A stretch of DNA of 64,000 nucleotides, taken from contig CALMIK010000066.1 in NCBI GenBank assembly GCA_937863995.1, positions 1 to 64,000 on the forward strand, given 5' to 3'. How positions within the stretch are numbered: the first letter of the stretch is position 1; the number at the start of each line of letters is the position of its first letter. Shown here piece after piece: positions 38,995 to 49,725 of the stretch. Under the pieces are notes generated by a model. That model saw only the letters and a program-made list of their open reading frames with translations. It was not told where the DNA came from and made no database searches. The position numbers were made by a program, and so were the translations under genes. This DNA comes from an uncultured Chelatococcus sp. GTDB lineage: Bacteria; Pseudomonadota; Alphaproteobacteria; Rhizobiales; Beijerinckiaceae.

Positions 38995-40036
38995 CGTCGG
39001 TTTCCTGATCGAAGAGCCCGGCGGGCGGGCCGGAACGGCGGGCGTCGGGAGGCGCGGCGAGCCCCAGATGGTTGAAGGCGTGGGGCGTCAGCACCCGCCC
39101 GCGCGGCGTGCGCTGCACGAAGCCCTGCTGGATGAGATAGGGCTCGATGATTTCCTCGATGGCGTCGCGCGGCTCGGAGAGCGCGGCGGCGATGGTCTCG
39201 ATGCCCACCGGCCCGCCGCCGAAGGACTGCGCCACCATGGTCAGGTAGCGTCGGTCCATCAGGTCGAGCCCCGCGCCGTCGACCTCGAGCAGCCGCAGCG
39301 CCCGGTCGGCGATGGGGCGGGTGATGATGTCCGACCCGCCCACGACGGCGAAGTCCCGCACCCGGCGCAGCAGGCGGCCCGCGATGCGCGGCGTGCCGCG
39401 CGCCCGGCGCGCGATCTCGTTGGCCCCGTCCGGGCTCATGCCGATGCCGATCACCTTCGCGCCGCGCGTCACGATCAGTTCCAGCTCCTCCACGGTGTAG
39501 AACTGGAGCCGGATGGGAATGCCGAAGCGGTCGCGCAGCGGCGTCGTCAGCAGGCCCTGCCGGGTGGTGGCGCCGACGAGGGTGAATTTCGGCAGGTCGA
39601 TCTTGACCGAGCGCGCCGCAGGTCCCTCGCCGATAATGAGATCGAGCTGGTAGTCCTCCATCGCCGGGTAGAGGATTTCCTCCACAGCCGGGTTGAGACG
39701 GTGGATCTCGTCGATGAACAGCACGTCGCGCTCGTCGAGGTTGGTGAGCTGGGCCGCGAGGTCGCCGGCCTTGGCGATCACCGGGCCGGAGGTGGAGCGG
39801 AAGTTGACGCCCAGTTCCCGCGCCACGATCTGCGCCAGCGTCGTCTTGCCAAGCCCCGGCGGCCCGACGAACAACACGTGGTCGAGGGCGTCGCCGCGCG
39901 TGCGCGCCGCCTCGATGAACACGGACAGGTTGGCGCGCGCCTGCGCCTGGCCGATGAATTCGCCCAGCGCCAGAGGGCGCAGCGACAGTTCCTGATCTTC
40001 TTCCTGCTCGTGCGGGGTGAGAACGCCCTTGCTCAT
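38984..40036 (-). CDS. ruvB: Holliday junction DNA helicase RuvB
   Basis: Hexameric AAA+ motor that drives branch migration of Holliday junctions with RuvA. 350 residues with Walker A GPPGLGKT (58-65), Walker [11 protein letters not shown], sensor 1 LVGATTRQG, the arginine finger segment PLRDRFG, and the C-terminal winged helix ([20 protein letters not shown]). Overlaps ybgC by 11 bp and follows ruvA after 16 bp. Confidence 0.98.
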   Translation of the reverse strand: MSKGVLTPHEQEEDQELSLRPLALGEFIGQAQARANLSVFIEAARTRGDALDHVLFVGPPGLGKTTLAQIVARELGVNFRSTSGPVIAKAGDLAAQLTNLDERDVLFIDEIHRLNPAVEEILYPAMEDYQLDLIIGEGPAARSVKIDLPKFTLVGATTRQGLLTTPLRDRFGIPIRLQFYTVEELELIVTRGAKVIGIGMSPDGANEIARRARGTPRIAGRLLRRVRDFAVVGGSDIITRPIADRALRLLEVDGAGLDLMDRRYLTMVAQSFGGGPVGIETIAAALSEPRDAIEEIIEPYLIQQGFVQRTPRGRVLTPHAFNHLGLAAPPDARRSGPPAGLFDQETDDDA

Positions 40037-40052
40037 GGCATGCTTTTCCGGC

Positions 40053-40670
40053 TCATGCGGCGAGTTCCCTCAGCGCCAGGCGGATGAGCGTCGTCGCCTC
40101 CGCATCCTCGCCCGCCCGCTCGGCGACGGCCGCGACCGCGCGCGCCGCCTGCGGCTCGCCGTAGCCGAGGTTGACCAGCGCCGACACCGCGTCGGCGACC
40201 GGCTGCGGCGCACCCATTGCGGCGGCGGGCGCGAGCGCCGCCACCGTCTCGCCGGGGCCGGGCAGGAAGGCCGGGGTCTTGTCCTTCAGCTCCGACACGA
40301 GGCGCGCCGCCAGGCGCGGCCCCACGCCCGGCGCGCGGGCAAGCGCGGTCTTGTCGCCGCGCCCGATCGCCGATGTCAGCGCCGCCGGGTCGAGCACCGT
40401 CAGAATGCCGAGCGCCACCTTGGCGCCCACGCCCTGCACGGTCTGCAGCAGACGGAAACACTCGCGCTCGGCCTCCGCGCGGAAGCCGTAGAGGCGGATC
40501 ATGTCCTCGCGCACCACGGTTTCGATAGCGAGCGTCGCCGCCTCGCCCGCCGCCGGCAGCGCCTGCAAGGTGCGCGCCGAGCAGTGCACCAGATAGCCGA
40601 CACCGTGCACGTCGAGGATGACGTAATCCTCGCCCTGGCTGTCGACGACACCCTTCAACTTGCCGATCAT
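40053..40670 (-). CDS. ruvA: Holliday junction DNA helicase subunit RuvA
   Basis: Tetrameric Holliday-junction-binding protein that loads RuvB. 205 residues: an N-terminal OB-fold ([26 protein letters not shown]), two helix-hairpin-helix motifs ([17 protein letters not shown] and [22 protein letters not shown]) and a C-terminal RuvB-interacting domain ([21 protein letters not shown]). Its start overlaps the end of ruvC by 4 bp (ATGA). Confidence 0.97.
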   Translation of the reverse strand: MIGKLKGVVDSQGEDYVILDVHGVGYLVHCSARTLQALPAAGEAATLAIETVVREDMIRLYGFRAEAERECFRLLQTVQGVGAKVALGILTVLDPAALTSAIGRGDKTALARAPGVGPRLAARLVSELKDKTPAFLPGPGETVAALAPAAAMGAPQPVADAVSALVNLGYGEPQAARAVAAVAERAGEDAEATTLIRLALRELAA

Positions 40671-41194
40671 GACACTGCTTCCGCCAGCGCGCGCCCGAGC
40701 AACCCATGGGATTTGCGATGGTGCGCGTGGGTGATCGCCACCGCGAGCGCATCGGCGGCGTCGGGCGTGCGCGCGTTCGACAGCGGCAGCAGCACGCGGA
40801 TCATGGCCGCGATCTGCGCCTTCTCGGCGTGGCCGACGCCCACGACCGTCTTCTTGACCTGATTGGCCGCGTATTCCGCAACGGCGAGCCCCGCCAGCGC
40901 CGGCACCAGCAGCGCCACGGCGCGGGCGTGGCCGAGTTTAAGCGTCGCCTGAGCGTCCTTGTTGACGAAAGTCTCTTCCACGGCCACCTCGTCGGGCGTC
41001 CAGGCGGCGAGCACTTCGGCCAGCCCCTCGTGCAACTGGCGCAGGCGCTCCGCCAGCGACAACGTCCCATCCGATTCCACGCAGCCGCAGCCGACGAACG
41101 ACAGCCGCGAGCCCGCGACCGCGATCACGCCCCAGCCCGTGCGGCGCAGGCCCGGATCGATTCCCAGTATGCGAATCACTTCTCGTCCCATCAT
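40667..41194 (-). CDS. ruvC: Crossover junction endodeoxyribonuclease RuvC
   Basis: Holliday-junction resolvase with an RNase H-like fold. 175 residues; the four catalytic acidic residues are in ILGIDPG (Asp13), VEETFVNKD (Glu72 or 73) and [12 protein letters not shown] (Asp144, Asp147). First gene of the ruvC-ruvA-ruvB-ybgC chain. The promoter should lie in the 76 bp before it, next to the zapA stop. Confidence 0.97.
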   Translation of the reverse strand: MMGREVIRILGIDPGLRRTGWGVIAVAGSRLSFVGCGCVESDGTLSLAERLRQLHEGLAEVLAAWTPDEVAVEETFVNKDAQATLKLGHARAVALLVPALAGLAVAEYAANQVKKTVVGVGHAEKAQIAAMIRVLLPLSNARTPDAADALAVAITHAHHRKSHGLLGRALAEAVS

Positions 41195-41270
41195 CTGCTT
41201 CGTTTAGCAGAAACAAATGGAGAACTCATTAATGCGTATGCGCCTATTGACGCATGCCACGCTTGGCTGA

Positions 41271-41636
41271 TCACGCCTGTAGGGTCGGCGTGAGATCCTC
41301 GGTGATGGCCTCGATGCGCTCGGCGACGGCGTTCACGGCCTCGGCCAAGCGCGCCGCGTCGTCTGCCGCCCGCGCCTTCTCGGCGGCGAGCTCGGCCTCC
41401 AGCACAGCGATGCGGCGCTCGCCGTGCGCCAGATCGTCGGCGATGGAGAACGCGGCCATCACGGTGAGGCGCAGGTCGTCGATGGCGCCGAAAGCCGAGC
41501 CGAGCTCGGCGATGCGGGCATCGACCTTGCGGGCCAGCGCCTCGATTCGCGCCTCGTCGCCTGTCTCGCAGGCCATGCGGAAGGCGCGCCCCGCGATGGT
41601 GACGGACACATGCGTGACGCCGTTTGCCTCGGCCAT
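41271..41636 (-). CDS. zapA: Cell division protein ZapA
   Basis: Small FtsZ-ring stabilising protein. 121 residues from MAEANGVTHVSVTIAGRAFRMACETGDE, the conserved ZapA globular start, through the DARIAELG and DLRLTVMAAFSIADDL segments, to a C-terminal coiled-coil helix. It follows a DUF4164 gene with 2 bp between them, a pairing typical of alphaproteobacteria, which in many of them is followed by the 6S RNA gene; only 76 bp separate zapA from ruvC here, so that RNA is not at this place. Confidence 0.9.
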   Translation of the reverse strand: MAEANGVTHVSVTIAGRAFRMACETGDEARIEALARKVDARIAELGSAFGAIDDLRLTVMAAFSIADDLAHGERRIAVLEAELAAEKARAADDAARLAEAVNAVAERIEAITEDLTPTLQA

Positions 41637-41638
41637 GG

Positions 41639-41911
41639 TCAGCCTCCCCGCTCGCCGGTGAGCACGGCCTCGACCCGCGTCAGCGCGGCCGCGAGGCGCT
41701 CGTCGACATCGCCGGTCACCGCCTCGAGGGTGGCGACGCGCGCCAGCGCCCCGTCGAGCTCCACGGCAAGGCGTGCCCGGTCGTCCTGGGCGAGCGCCAG
41801 CTCGACCGGCAGGTCGCCGCCGCGCCGGTCGCGCTCCACCCGGCGTCGGCCCGCCCTCTCCAGCGCCGCGGCGGCGGCGTTGAGCCTCTCTAGCGCCTTG
41901 TCGAGCGACAT
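41639..41911 (-). CDS. DUF4164 coiled-coil protein
   Basis: Short protein of 90 residues, almost entirely helical and Ala/Leu/Glu-rich ([21 protein letters not shown]...), matching the DUF4164 family, whose members lie upstream of zapA. GAGGG precedes the ATG at 41911. Function unknown; probably acts with ZapA. Divergent from tkt. Confidence 0.85.
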   Translation of the reverse strand: MSLDKALERLNAAAAALERAGRRRVERDRRGGDLPVELALAQDDRARLAVELDGALARVATLEAVTGDVDERLAAALTRVEAVLTGERGG

Positions 41912-42034
41912 GATGCTGCCCTCTTCCGGGTGCATGGGTGGCGGCGCCGGCAACGGCGCCCGGTGCAGTTCCCGATCCGGCGCAGGGTAGCGGCCGATTC
42001 CCGCCCGTCAATACGGGATGGCGGCACTTATGTT

Positions 42035-42062
42035 TTGACTTGGGGATACAGCCTGCTATCAA
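42035..42062 (+). promoter_or_regulatory. Candidate housekeeping promoter of tkt
   Basis: TTGACT (42035-42040) and TATCAA (42057-42062) with a 16-bp spacer fit the alphaproteobacterial sigma-70 consensus. The predicted transcription start is about 70 bp upstream of the tkt start codon. Confidence 0.6.
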
Positions 42063-42139
42063 GCCGGATTATTCGATCCGTCATCCGCCTGGCCGGCGCT
42101 TTCCGGCAGGCAGCCGCTCACGACCAGAGGATTGCCCCC

Positions 42140-44137
42140 GTGACAGCACAAGTCGAGCATAAAGAGCTTGCCAACGCCATCCGCGCCCTGGCGATCGACT
42201 CGGTCGAGAAGGCCAAGTCCGGCCACCCGGGCCTGCCGCTCGGCACCGCCGATGTCGCCGCCGTGCTGTTCTCGCGCTTCCTCAAGTTCGATGCCGTCAA
42301 TCCCGCCTGGCCCGACCGCGATCGTTTCATTCTCTCCGCCGGCCACGGCTCGACGCTGCTCTACGCGCTGCTCTACCTCACCGGCTCGCCCAGCGTCACG
42401 CTCGACGAGCTGAAGCGCTTCCGCCAGCTGCATTCCAAGACGCCGGGCCACCCCGAGAACTTCGTCACGCCGGGCATCGAGACCACCACCGGCCCGCTCG
42501 GGCAGGGCATCTCCACGGCGGTCGGCTTCGCGCTGGCGGAGCGCCTGCTCAACGCCGAGTTCGGCGGCGATCTCGTCGATCACTTCACGTATGTGCTCGC
42601 CTCCGACGGCGACCTGATGGAAGGTATCAGCCACGAGGCCATCGCGCTCGCCGGGCATCTCAAGCTCAACCGCCTCATCGTCATCTGGGACGATAACGGC
42701 ATCTCCATCGACGGGCCGCTGTCGCTCAGCGATTCGGTCGATCAGGTGAAGCGCTTCGAGGCCGCCGGCTGGAACGCGCTCAGCATCGACGGCCACGATC
42801 CGGAAGCGATCGCCGGCGCCATCGCCGCCGCCCAGAAGAGCGAGCGCCCGACGCTGATCGCGGCCAAGACCGTGATCGGCTTCGGCTCGCCCAAGAAGGC
42901 CGGCACGTCGAAGGCCCACGGCGAGCCGCTCGGCGCCGATGAGCTCGTGGCCACCAAGGAAGCGCTCGGCTGGCCGCACGGGCCGTTCGAGATCCCCTCC
43001 GACATTCTCAACGCATGGCGCGAGATCGGCGGACGCGGACGCGCCGCGCGCGAGGCGTGGCAGGGCAGGCTCGCGGCCAAGCCCGAGTCCGAGCGCACGG
43101 AATTCGCCCGCCGCGTCACCGGCGAGCCGGACACCCGCCGCCTGCACGCGGCCATCGACGCGCTGAAAGTCCGTCTCGCGACCGAAAAGCCCGCCATCGC
43201 CACCCGCAAGGCGAGCGAGCTGGCGCTGGAAGCGCTCGTCAACGAGGTGCCGGAGCTGCTGCTGGGCTCGGCCGATCTCACTCCCTCCAACAACACCCGC
43301 ACCAAGGATCTGAAAGCGATCCAGCCGGGTGACTACACCGGCCGCTACATCCATTACGGCATCCGCGAGCACGCCATGGCGGCGGCCATGAACGGCCTCA
43401 TCCAGCACGGCGGCTACCGGCCGGCCGGCGGCACGTTCCTGGTGTTTTCGGACTACGCGCGCCCGGCCATCCGGCTCGCGGCGCTGACGGGCACGCCCGC
43501 CATCTACGTCTTCACCCACGATTCCATCGGCCTTGGCGAGGACGGCCCCACCCACCAGCCGGTGGAGCATCTGGCGGCGCTGCGCTCCATTCCCAACCTG
43601 CGCGTGCTGCGCCCCGCCGACGCGGTGGAGACGGCGGAAGCGTGGCAGATCGCCATCGGCCGCACCACCGGCCCGACGCTGCTCGCCCTCACCCGCCAGA
43701 ACCTGCCGACCGTGCGCACCGAGCACGCGCCGCAGAACCTGTCCGCCACCGGCGCCTACGAGCTGTCGCCGGCGGAAGGCGTCGCGATCGCGTCGATCTT
43801 CGCCTCGGGTTCTGAGGTCGAGATCGCGCTCGCGGCCCAGAAGATCCTGCACGAGCGGGGCATCGGCGCGCGCGTGGTGTCGGTGCCGTCACTGGAGCTG
43901 CTGCTGGAGCAGCCCGCGGACGTGCGCAAGGCCATCGTCGGCAACGCGCCGGTGAAGGTGGCGGTGGAAGCCGCCGTCCGCTTCGGCTGGGACGCGGTGA
44001 TCGGCCCCGAGGGCGCGTTCATCGGCCTGTCGGGCTTCGGCGCCAGCGGCCCCTACAAGGATCTTTACGCCCATTTCGGCATCACGGCGGAAGCGGTGGC
44101 GGAAGCGGTCATCGCGCGCCACAATTCCCAACACTGA
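42140..44137 (+). CDS. tkt: Transketolase
   Basis: Thiamine-diphosphate enzyme of the pentose phosphate or Calvin cycle that moves two-carbon units between sugar phosphates. 665 residues from GTG at 42140 (AGAGGA 9 nt upstream). Family landmarks: [45 protein letters not shown], the ThDP-binding [20 protein letters not shown] with downstream [20 protein letters not shown] with the catalytic Glu, and [20 protein letters not shown]. First of four carbon-metabolism genes in the order tkt-gap-pgk-fba. Confidence 0.97.
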   Translation: MTAQVEHKELANAIRALAIDSVEKAKSGHPGLPLGTADVAAVLFSRFLKFDAVNPAWPDRDRFILSAGHGSTLLYALLYLTGSPSVTLDELKRFRQLHSKTPGHPENFVTPGIETTTGPLGQGISTAVGFALAERLLNAEFGGDLVDHFTYVLASDGDLMEGISHEAIALAGHLKLNRLIVIWDDNGISIDGPLSLSDSVDQVKRFEAAGWNALSIDGHDPEAIAGAIAAAQKSERPTLIAAKTVIGFGSPKKAGTSKAHGEPLGADELVATKEALGWPHGPFEIPSDILNAWREIGGRGRAAREAWQGRLAAKPESERTEFARRVTGEPDTRRLHAAIDALKVRLATEKPAIATRKASELALEALVNEVPELLLGSADLTPSNNTRTKDLKAIQPGDYTGRYIHYGIREHAMAAAMNGLIQHGGYRPAGGTFLVFSDYARPAIRLAALTGTPAIYVFTHDSIGLGEDGPTHQPVEHLAALRSIPNLRVLRPADAVETAEAWQIAIGRTTGPTLLALTRQNLPTVRTEHAPQNLSATGAYELSPAEGVAIASIFASGSEVEIALAAQKILHERGIGARVVSVPSLELLLEQPADVRKAIVGNAPVKVAVEAAVRFGWDAVIGPEGAFIGLSGFGASGPYKDLYAHFGITAEAVAEAVIARHNSQH

Positions 44138-44174
44138 ACAACTGGACCATTCACGACTGCGAGGAGACGGAAAC

Positions 44175-45185
44175 ATGGCGGTTCGCGTAGCAATCAACGG
44201 CTTCGGGCGCATCGGGCGCAACATCCTGCGCTCGATCATCGAGAGCGGACGCACCGACGTCGAGGTGGTGGCGATCAACGATCTCGCGCCGGTCGAGACC
44301 AACGCCCACCTGCTGCGCTTCGATTCGGTGCACGGGCGCTTCCCGGCCGAGGTGAAGGTCGACGGCGACACGATCGACGTGGGCCGCGGCCCGATCAAGG
44401 TCACCGCCGTGCGTGACCCGGCGCAGCTGCCGCACAAGGAGCTCGGCGTCGACATCGCGCTCGAGTCGACCGGCATCTTCACCGCCCGCGACAAGGCGGC
44501 GGCCCACCTCGAGGCCGGCGCGAAGCGCGTCATCATCTCGGCGCCGGCCGACGGCGCGGACTTCACAGTCGTCTACGGCGTCAACCACGACGAGCTGACG
44601 AAGGACCACCTCGTCATCTCGAACGCGTCGTGCACCACGAACGCGCTGGCGCCCGTGGCCAAGGTGCTTCACGATCTCGTGGGCATCGAGAGCGGCTTCA
44701 TGACGACGGTGCACTCCTACACCAACGACCAGCCCTCGCTCGACCAGGTGCACAAGGACCTGTACCGCGCGCGCGCTGCAGCACTCTCGCTCATCCCGAC
44801 CTCGACGGGTGCTGCCAAGGCCGTCGGCCTCGTGCTGCCGGCGCTGAAGGGCAAGCTCGACGGCACCTCGATCCGCGTGCCGACGCCCAACGTGTCGGTG
44901 ATCGACTTCAAGTTCGTCGCCGCCCGCGCGACCAGCGTCGAGGAGATCAACGCCGCCATCAAGGCCGCCGCCGCCAACGGCCCGCTGAAGGGCATCCTGG
45001 GCGTCACCGACCAGCCGAACGTGTCGATCGACTTCAACCACGATCCGCACTCGTCGGTGTTCGCGCTCGACCAGACCAAGGTGATCGACGGCAAGCTGGT
45101 GCGCGTGCTGAGCTGGTACGACAACGAGTGGGGCTTCTCCAACCGCATGTCGGACACCGCCGTGGCGCTTGCCAAGCTGATCTGA
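44175..45185 (+). CDS. gap: Type I glyceraldehyde-3-phosphate dehydrogenase
   Basis: Oxidises glyceraldehyde-3-phosphate to 1,3-bisphosphoglycerate with NAD. 336 residues; NAD-binding start [12 protein letters not shown], active site SNASCTTN with Cys153, and the HSYTNDQ segment with the catalytic His. GAGGAG precedes the ATG. Follows tkt after 37 bp. Confidence 0.98.
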   Translation: MAVRVAINGFGRIGRNILRSIIESGRTDVEVVAINDLAPVETNAHLLRFDSVHGRFPAEVKVDGDTIDVGRGPIKVTAVRDPAQLPHKELGVDIALESTGIFTARDKAAAHLEAGAKRVIISAPADGADFTVVYGVNHDELTKDHLVISNASCTTNALAPVAKVLHDLVGIESGFMTTVHSYTNDQPSLDQVHKDLYRARAAALSLIPTSTGAAKAVGLVLPALKGKLDGTSIRVPTPNVSVIDFKFVAARATSVEEINAAIKAAAANGPLKGILGVTDQPNVSIDFNHDPHSSVFALDQTKVIDGKLVRVLSWYDNEWGFSNRMSDTAVALAKLI

Positions 45186-45275
45186 TTGCCGCTGATTCGA
45201 TCGTTCTGGATACGCGGGGCGGCACGGGTTTTTCCCGCGTCGTCCCGCCTTGATATTGACCGGAGTTTTCTGCCG

Positions 45276-46484
45276 ATGACGGCATTCCGCACACTCGACG
45301 AAGCCGAAGTGAAGGGCAAGCGCGTGCTGGTGCGCGTCGACCTCAACGTCCCGACCGACGACGAAGGGCGCGTCACCGACACCACCCGCATCGAACGCGC
45401 CACGCCGACGATCCGCGAACTCGCCGACAAGGGCGCGCGCGTTATCGTTCTATCGCACTTCGGCCGCCCCAAGGGCCACGACCCGAAGGAAAGCCTGCGC
45501 CCGCTCGCGGACGTGGTGGCGCAGGTGCTGGCGCGCCCCGTCGCCTTCGCCGAGAACACCGTCGGCGAGGCAGCGGAGCGGGCTGTAGCGGCGCTGGGCG
45601 ACGGCGACATCGTGCTGCTCGAGAACACCCGCTTCCACGCCGGCGAGGAACGCAACGACACCGATTTCGTCCGCGCGCTGGCGCGTCTCGGCGATCTCTA
45701 CGTCAACGACGCCTTTTCGGTCGCCCACCGCGCGCATGCCTCGACGGAGGGCCTCGCCCACCTGCTGCCGGCCTTTGCCGGGCGCACCATGCAGGCAGAG
45801 CTGGAGGCGCTGGCGAAGGGGCTGGAGGAGCCGCAGCGGCCGCTGGTCGCGGTCGTGGGTGGCGCGAAAGTGTCGACCAAGCTCGGGCTGCTCGAAAACC
45901 TCGTCACCAAGGTCGACGCGCTCGTCGTCGGCGGCGGCATGGCCAACACGTTCCTGCTGGCGCAGGGCGTCGGCATCGGCAAGTCGCTGGCCGAGCGCGA
46001 CCTCGTCGACACCGCGCGGCGCATCCTGGTGGCGGCGGAAAAGCACCGCTGCGCCATCATCCTGCCGGTGGACGCCACGGTGGCGTGGGAGTTCAGGGCC
46101 GGCGCCGAAAACCGCGCCTGCGGCCTCGACGCCATCCCGGAAGACGGCATGATCCTCGATGTCGGCCCGCAGTCGATCGAGCGCATCGGCGCGGCCATCG
46201 ACGACGCGCGCACGCTGGTGTGGAACGGTCCGCTCGGCGCTTTCGAGCTGGAGCCCTTCGACCGCGGCACGGTGGCGGCGGCGCACCACGCGGCCGAGCG
46301 CACCCGCGCGGGCAAGCTGGTGTCGGTCGCGGGCGGCGGCGACACCATCGCGGCGCTCAACAAGGCGCAGGCGGCGGACGACTTTTCCTACGTCTCGACC
46401 GCCGGCGGCGCCTTCCTCGAATGGCTTGAGGGCAAGCCCCTGCCCGGCGTCGCGGCCCTGTCGCGCGCCAAGAACCTGACTTGA
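45276..46484 (+). CDS. pgk: Phosphoglycerate kinase
   Basis: Transfers phosphate between 1,3-bisphosphoglycerate and ADP. 402 residues with the family motifs [74 protein letters not shown] and the C-terminal [11 protein letters not shown]. The ATG at 45276 gives the normal N-terminus. Third of the four-gene carbon cluster, 90 bp after gap. Confidence 0.98.
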   Translation: MTAFRTLDEAEVKGKRVLVRVDLNVPTDDEGRVTDTTRIERATPTIRELADKGARVIVLSHFGRPKGHDPKESLRPLADVVAQVLARPVAFAENTVGEAAERAVAALGDGDIVLLENTRFHAGEERNDTDFVRALARLGDLYVNDAFSVAHRAHASTEGLAHLLPAFAGRTMQAELEALAKGLEEPQRPLVAVVGGAKVSTKLGLLENLVTKVDALVVGGGMANTFLLAQGVGIGKSLAERDLVDTARRILVAAEKHRCAIILPVDATVAWEFRAGAENRACGLDAIPEDGMILDVGPQSIERIGAAIDDARTLVWNGPLGAFELEPFDRGTVAAAHHAAERTRAGKLVSVAGGGDTIAALNKAQAADDFSYVSTAGGAFLEWLEGKPLPGVAALSRAKNLT

Positions 46485-46546
46485 GAAAAACCGGCCCGGG
46501 GGGCCGTTCCGGCAGCTTGAAGCGCGGGAAATCATAGGAGGACAAC

Positions 46547-47614
46547 GTGGCTCGCATCACCCTGAGGCAGCTTCTCGATCACGCGGCGGAGCACGGCTAC
46601 GGCGTGCCCGCGTTCAACATCAACAACATGGAGCAGGGCCTCGCCATCATGGCGGCCGCCGACGCCGTCGACGCGCCGGTCATCATCCAGGCGAGCCGCG
46701 GCGCGCGCGCCTACGCCAACGACAAGGTGCTGGCCCGCCTCATCGACGCGCTGGTCGAGGTCTACCCGCACATCCCGGTGTGCATGCATCTCGACCACGG
46801 CAACGCCGAGCCCAGCTGCGTCACGGCGCTGCAGAACGGCTTCACCTCGGTGATGATGGACGGCTCGCTCGAGGCCGACGGCAAGACGCCCGCCGACTAC
46901 GAATACAACGTCGCCATCACCAGGCGCGTCGCCGACATCGCCCATTGGGGCGGCGCGTCGGTGGAGGGCGAGCTCGGCGTTCTCGGCTCGCTGGAGACGG
47001 GCGAGGGCGACAAGGAAGACGGCCACGGCGCCGAAGGCAAGCTGTCGCACGACCAGCTCCTGACCGATCCCGACCAGGCGGTCGACTTCGTGAAGAAGAC
47101 CAAGGTCGATGCGCTCGCCATCGCCATGGGCACCTCGCACGGCGCCTACAAGTTCTCGCGCAAGCCCGACGGCGAGATCCTGGCGATGCATGTCATCGAG
47201 GAGATCCACAAGCGCCTGCCGAACGTCCACCTCGTCATGCACGGCTCGTCGTCGGTGCCGCAGGACCTGCAGGACATCATCAACCAGCACGGCGGCGAGA
47301 TGCCGCAGACCTGGGGCGTGCCGGTGGAAGAAATCGTGCGCGGCATCAAGCACGGCGTGCGCAAGGTCAACATCGACACCGACAACCGCCTCGCCATGAC
47401 GGGCGCCATCCGCAAGGTGCTCTCGGACAGCAAGGCCGAGTTCGACCCGCGCAAGTACCTGAAGCCCGCCATGGAGGCGATGACGAAGCTGTGCCGCCAG
47501 CGGCTGGAGCAGTTCGGCACCGCCGGCAACGCCTCGAAGATCAAGGTGCTGCCGCTCGACGTCATGGCCAAGCGCTATGCCTCGGGCGAGCTGGATCCCA
47601 AATTCGGTTCCTGA
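46547..47614 (+). CDS. fba: Class II fructose-bisphosphate aldolase
   Basis: Zinc-dependent aldolase joining dihydroxyacetone phosphate and glyceraldehyde-3-phosphate (or sedoheptulose precursors in the Calvin-type subclass). 355 residues from GTG with AGGAGGA upstream. Metal-ligand segment VCMHLDHGN (Asp83, His84), the catalytic glutamate loop [32 protein letters not shown] and [19 protein letters not shown]. Its length and the long metal loop match the CbbA-type subgroup. Last gene of the cluster, followed by a strong terminator. Confidence 0.97.
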   Translation: MARITLRQLLDHAAEHGYGVPAFNINNMEQGLAIMAAADAVDAPVIIQASRGARAYANDKVLARLIDALVEVYPHIPVCMHLDHGNAEPSCVTALQNGFTSVMMDGSLEADGKTPADYEYNVAITRRVADIAHWGGASVEGELGVLGSLETGEGDKEDGHGAEGKLSHDQLLTDPDQAVDFVKKTKVDALAIAMGTSHGAYKFSRKPDGEILAMHVIEEIHKRLPNVHLVMHGSSSVPQDLQDIINQHGGEMPQTWGVPVEEIVRGIKHGVRKVNIDTDNRLAMTGAIRKVLSDSKAEFDPRKYLKPAMEAMTKLCRQRLEQFGTAGNASKIKVLPLDVMAKRYASGELDPKFGS

Positions 47615-47621
47615 CCGAACA

Positions 47622-47655
47622 GGCCTCGCGGATCACCGATCCGCGGGGCTTTTTT
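47622..47655 (+). terminator. Intrinsic terminator after fba
   Basis: Stem GCCTCGCGGATC / GATCCGCGGGGC (11 of 12 pairs Watson-Crick) with loop ACC and seven T residues, directly past the fba stop. It closes the tkt-gap-pgk-fba transcription unit. Confidence 0.92.
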
Positions 47656-47732
47656 TCAGGCCACGCAGCGAAAGCACGCAACGGCATCCTCTGCGGATGG
47701 ACCGTGGGCGAGAGCGATTTCCGGGGGTTTCG

Positions 47733-48671
47733 ATGCGTCTGCTCTATCTGGCACCTTTCCTCTTTGCTGGTGCGGCGATAGCGGAACCCGTTCAAATTCC
47801 CGGGCCGCAAGGGCCGCTTGAAGCGGAGATGATCGCGGTCGACGGCGCCGCGCACGCCGTCGTCATCATTCCCGGGTCCGGACCGACGGATCGGGACGGC
47901 AACGCGCCCCCGATGGGGCTGAAATCGAATACCTACAAGCTGCTGGCCGAAGAGCTGGCCGCGAGCGGCGTGGCGTCGCTGCGCATCGACAAGCGTGGCT
48001 TCTACGGCAGCGCCGCCGCGATATCCGACCCGAACGCCGTCACCATTGCCGCCTATGCCGACGATGCGCGCAAGTGGGTGGAACGTGCCGCGAGCCTCGC
48101 ACCCTGCGTCTGGATCGCCGGACATTCCGAAGGCGGCCTCGTGGCGCTGGTCGCGGCGGAAAAGGCGCCGCAGGCTCTTTGCGGGCTCATTCTGCTGGCC
48201 ACGTCAGGGCGCCCGACGGGGCAACTGCTGATCGAACAGCTACAGGCCAACCCTGCGAACGCCCCGCTGCTGCCGGAGATCAAGGCCATCGTCGCCGATC
48301 TGGAGGCCGGGAAAAGCCGCGATCCCGCGACCATGACACAGGTCCTGCAGCCGCTCTTCTCCCCGGGATTGCAGCGCTACATGATCGATCTGTTCGCCTA
48401 TGATCCGGCGGCGGTCGCAGGCAAGTGGCGCGGGCGAACCCTGATCGTCCAGGGCAGCGCCGACATTCAGGTCCGCCCCCGCGACGCGGATATTCTCGAA
48501 GCCGCCCTGCCCGATGCCGAGCGTGTGAACCTGCCCGGCGGCACGCATATGCTGAAGGTGGACAAGGAAGGGCAGCCGTTCGCGACCTACACAGATCCCG
48601 GGCTTCCCCTGCACGCGGATCTGACGCCGGCCATCACGCGCTTTCTCGATCGCGCTTCCGATCGTCAATGA
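47733..48671 (+). CDS. Secreted alpha/beta hydrolase (serine esterase-like)
   Basis: A 312-residue alpha/beta hydrolase with a signal peptide (MRLLYLAPFLFAGAAIA-EP), so likely periplasmic or secreted. Oxyanion-region motif VVIIPGSGPTDRDGN, nucleophile elbow IAGHSEGGLVALVAA, acidic residue in VQGSADIQV and histidine in PGGTHMLKVD. This set resembles serine aminopeptidase-type (hydrolase-4/YqiA-like) esterases. The ATG at 47733 is preceded by a weak G-rich site (CCGGGGGT). It lies alone between the fba terminator and phaR. Substrate unknown. Confidence 0.88.
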   Translation: MRLLYLAPFLFAGAAIAEPVQIPGPQGPLEAEMIAVDGAAHAVVIIPGSGPTDRDGNAPPMGLKSNTYKLLAEELAASGVASLRIDKRGFYGSAAAISDPNAVTIAAYADDARKWVERAASLAPCVWIAGHSEGGLVALVAAEKAPQALCGLILLATSGRPTGQLLIEQLQANPANAPLLPEIKAIVADLEAGKSRDPATMTQVLQPLFSPGLQRYMIDLFAYDPAAVAGKWRGRTLIVQGSADIQVRPRDADILEAALPDAERVNLPGGTHMLKVDKEGQPFATYTDPGLPLHADLTPAITRFLDRASDRQ

Positions 48672-48678
48672 CCGAAGG

Positions 48679-48714
48679 CAGGCGGCCGGCCGTGCATGAC
48701 ACGGCCGGCCGCCT
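48679..48714. terminator. 16-bp GC-rich hairpin between convergent genes
   Basis: Perfect 16-bp stem CAGGCGGCCGGCCGTG with its complement around a 5-nt loop, placed 8 bp past the hydrolase stop and 23 bp from the phaR stop. There is no T-tract, but its size and position make it a likely bidirectional transcription barrier. Confidence 0.7.
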
Positions 48715-48737
48715 GAAGAGACGCTTCCCGGACGATA

Positions 48738-49361
48738 TCAGGACTTCTTGTCCGTGCCGCTGTCGGGCGTGCGCGGTTCTTCCTTCTTGCTCGCGAGTGC
48801 ATCGAGCCGCTGCTGCAGTTCCGCCACCTGCTTCTTGAGCGCGTCGAGATCGGTCGTTTCCGGCCCGGCCTCGGCGGCGGGACGGCGGACGGGCTCTTCC
48901 CCCTTCTGGGCGAAGGGCACGAAGAGCTTCAACGCCTCGTTGAACACCGCGACATTGTTGCGCACCTGCTCCTCGATGGCGTGGAAGGCGGCGGCGGGAC
49001 CGAAGGATTGCGAGAACTTCTCGCGCAGCTTCTGCTGCTCGCGGGTAAAATTCTCGAGGGAAAACTCGAGGTAGCTCGGCACCAGCGACTCGATGCTGTC
49101 GCCATAGAAGCGAATGAGCTGGCGCAGGAAGGCGACCGGCAGCAGGGACTGGCCGTCCTTGCCCTCTTCATCGAAGATGATCTGCGCCAGCACCGAACGC
49201 GTGATGTCATCGCCGGACTTGGCGTCGAAGACCACGAAATCCTCGCCCAGACGAACCATGCCGGCGAGATCCTCAAGTGTCACATAAGTGCTGGTTCCCG
49301 TGTGATACAGGCGGCGATTAGCGTACTTCTTGATAACCGTGGGTTCTTTCTCGGTCGCCAT
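48738..49361 (-). CDS. phaR: Polyhydroxyalkanoate synthesis repressor PhaR
   Basis: DNA-binding repressor that also binds PHB granules and releases phasin and PHB-gene repression when polymer accumulates. 207 residues; the N-terminal PHA/PHB accumulation regulator domain ([29 protein letters not shown]) is conserved, followed by two PHB_acc-type segments ([18 protein letters not shown]) and an acidic, coiled C-terminal tail. AGGAA precedes the ATG. It is divergent from phaA, a standard alphaproteobacterial arrangement. Confidence 0.96.
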   Translation of the reverse strand: MATEKEPTVIKKYANRRLYHTGTSTYVTLEDLAGMVRLGEDFVVFDAKSGDDITRSVLAQIIFDEEGKDGQSLLPVAFLRQLIRFYGDSIESLVPSYLEFSLENFTREQQKLREKFSQSFGPAAAFHAIEEQVRNNVAVFNEALKLFVPFAQKGEEPVRRPAAEAGPETTDLDALKKQVAELQQRLDALASKKEEPRTPDSGTDKKS

Positions 49362-49725
49362 GAGTTCCTACCGTCAATTCTCACTGTTCGCCGCCGACGC
49401 TCACCCGCGAATTGATGCAGGTCATTGCGCTGACATGTCGCCGGGGGACGATAGGCTGTTCGCGCGTTATCGCAAACCTTTTTCGCATTCAAAGCTTTTT
49501 TGCTTCGCGGTACGTCCGGCAAGACAAGTCCTTGTGCCCGGTTCGCACCGCGGAGTCCGCCTGTCGAAGCCCACCCGTCACGACCACGACATCAACGCTC
49601 GGGCATCAACGCTTGACGCATCGCCCTCCGCGTTCAATGTGAGCGTGGGGGGAGGAGTTCACCGCCCGCTTCGGGCAGACGCCCCGCAGAACGTTGCCAA
49701 CAACGCTCAACTGGAGATAAATCCT
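49362..49725. other. Divergent phaR-phaA promoter region
   Basis: 364 bp between the two starts with no supportable gene. It must hold both promoters and probably PhaR sites. The most AT-rich part is 49470-49505 (GCAAACCTTTTTCGCATTCA and AAGCTTTTTTGC), the likely promoter core. Confidence 0.5.

Noticed and set aside
41195-41270. Possible 6S RNA downstream of zapA
   Set aside because: Only 76 bp separate zapA from ruvC, too short for the RNA.
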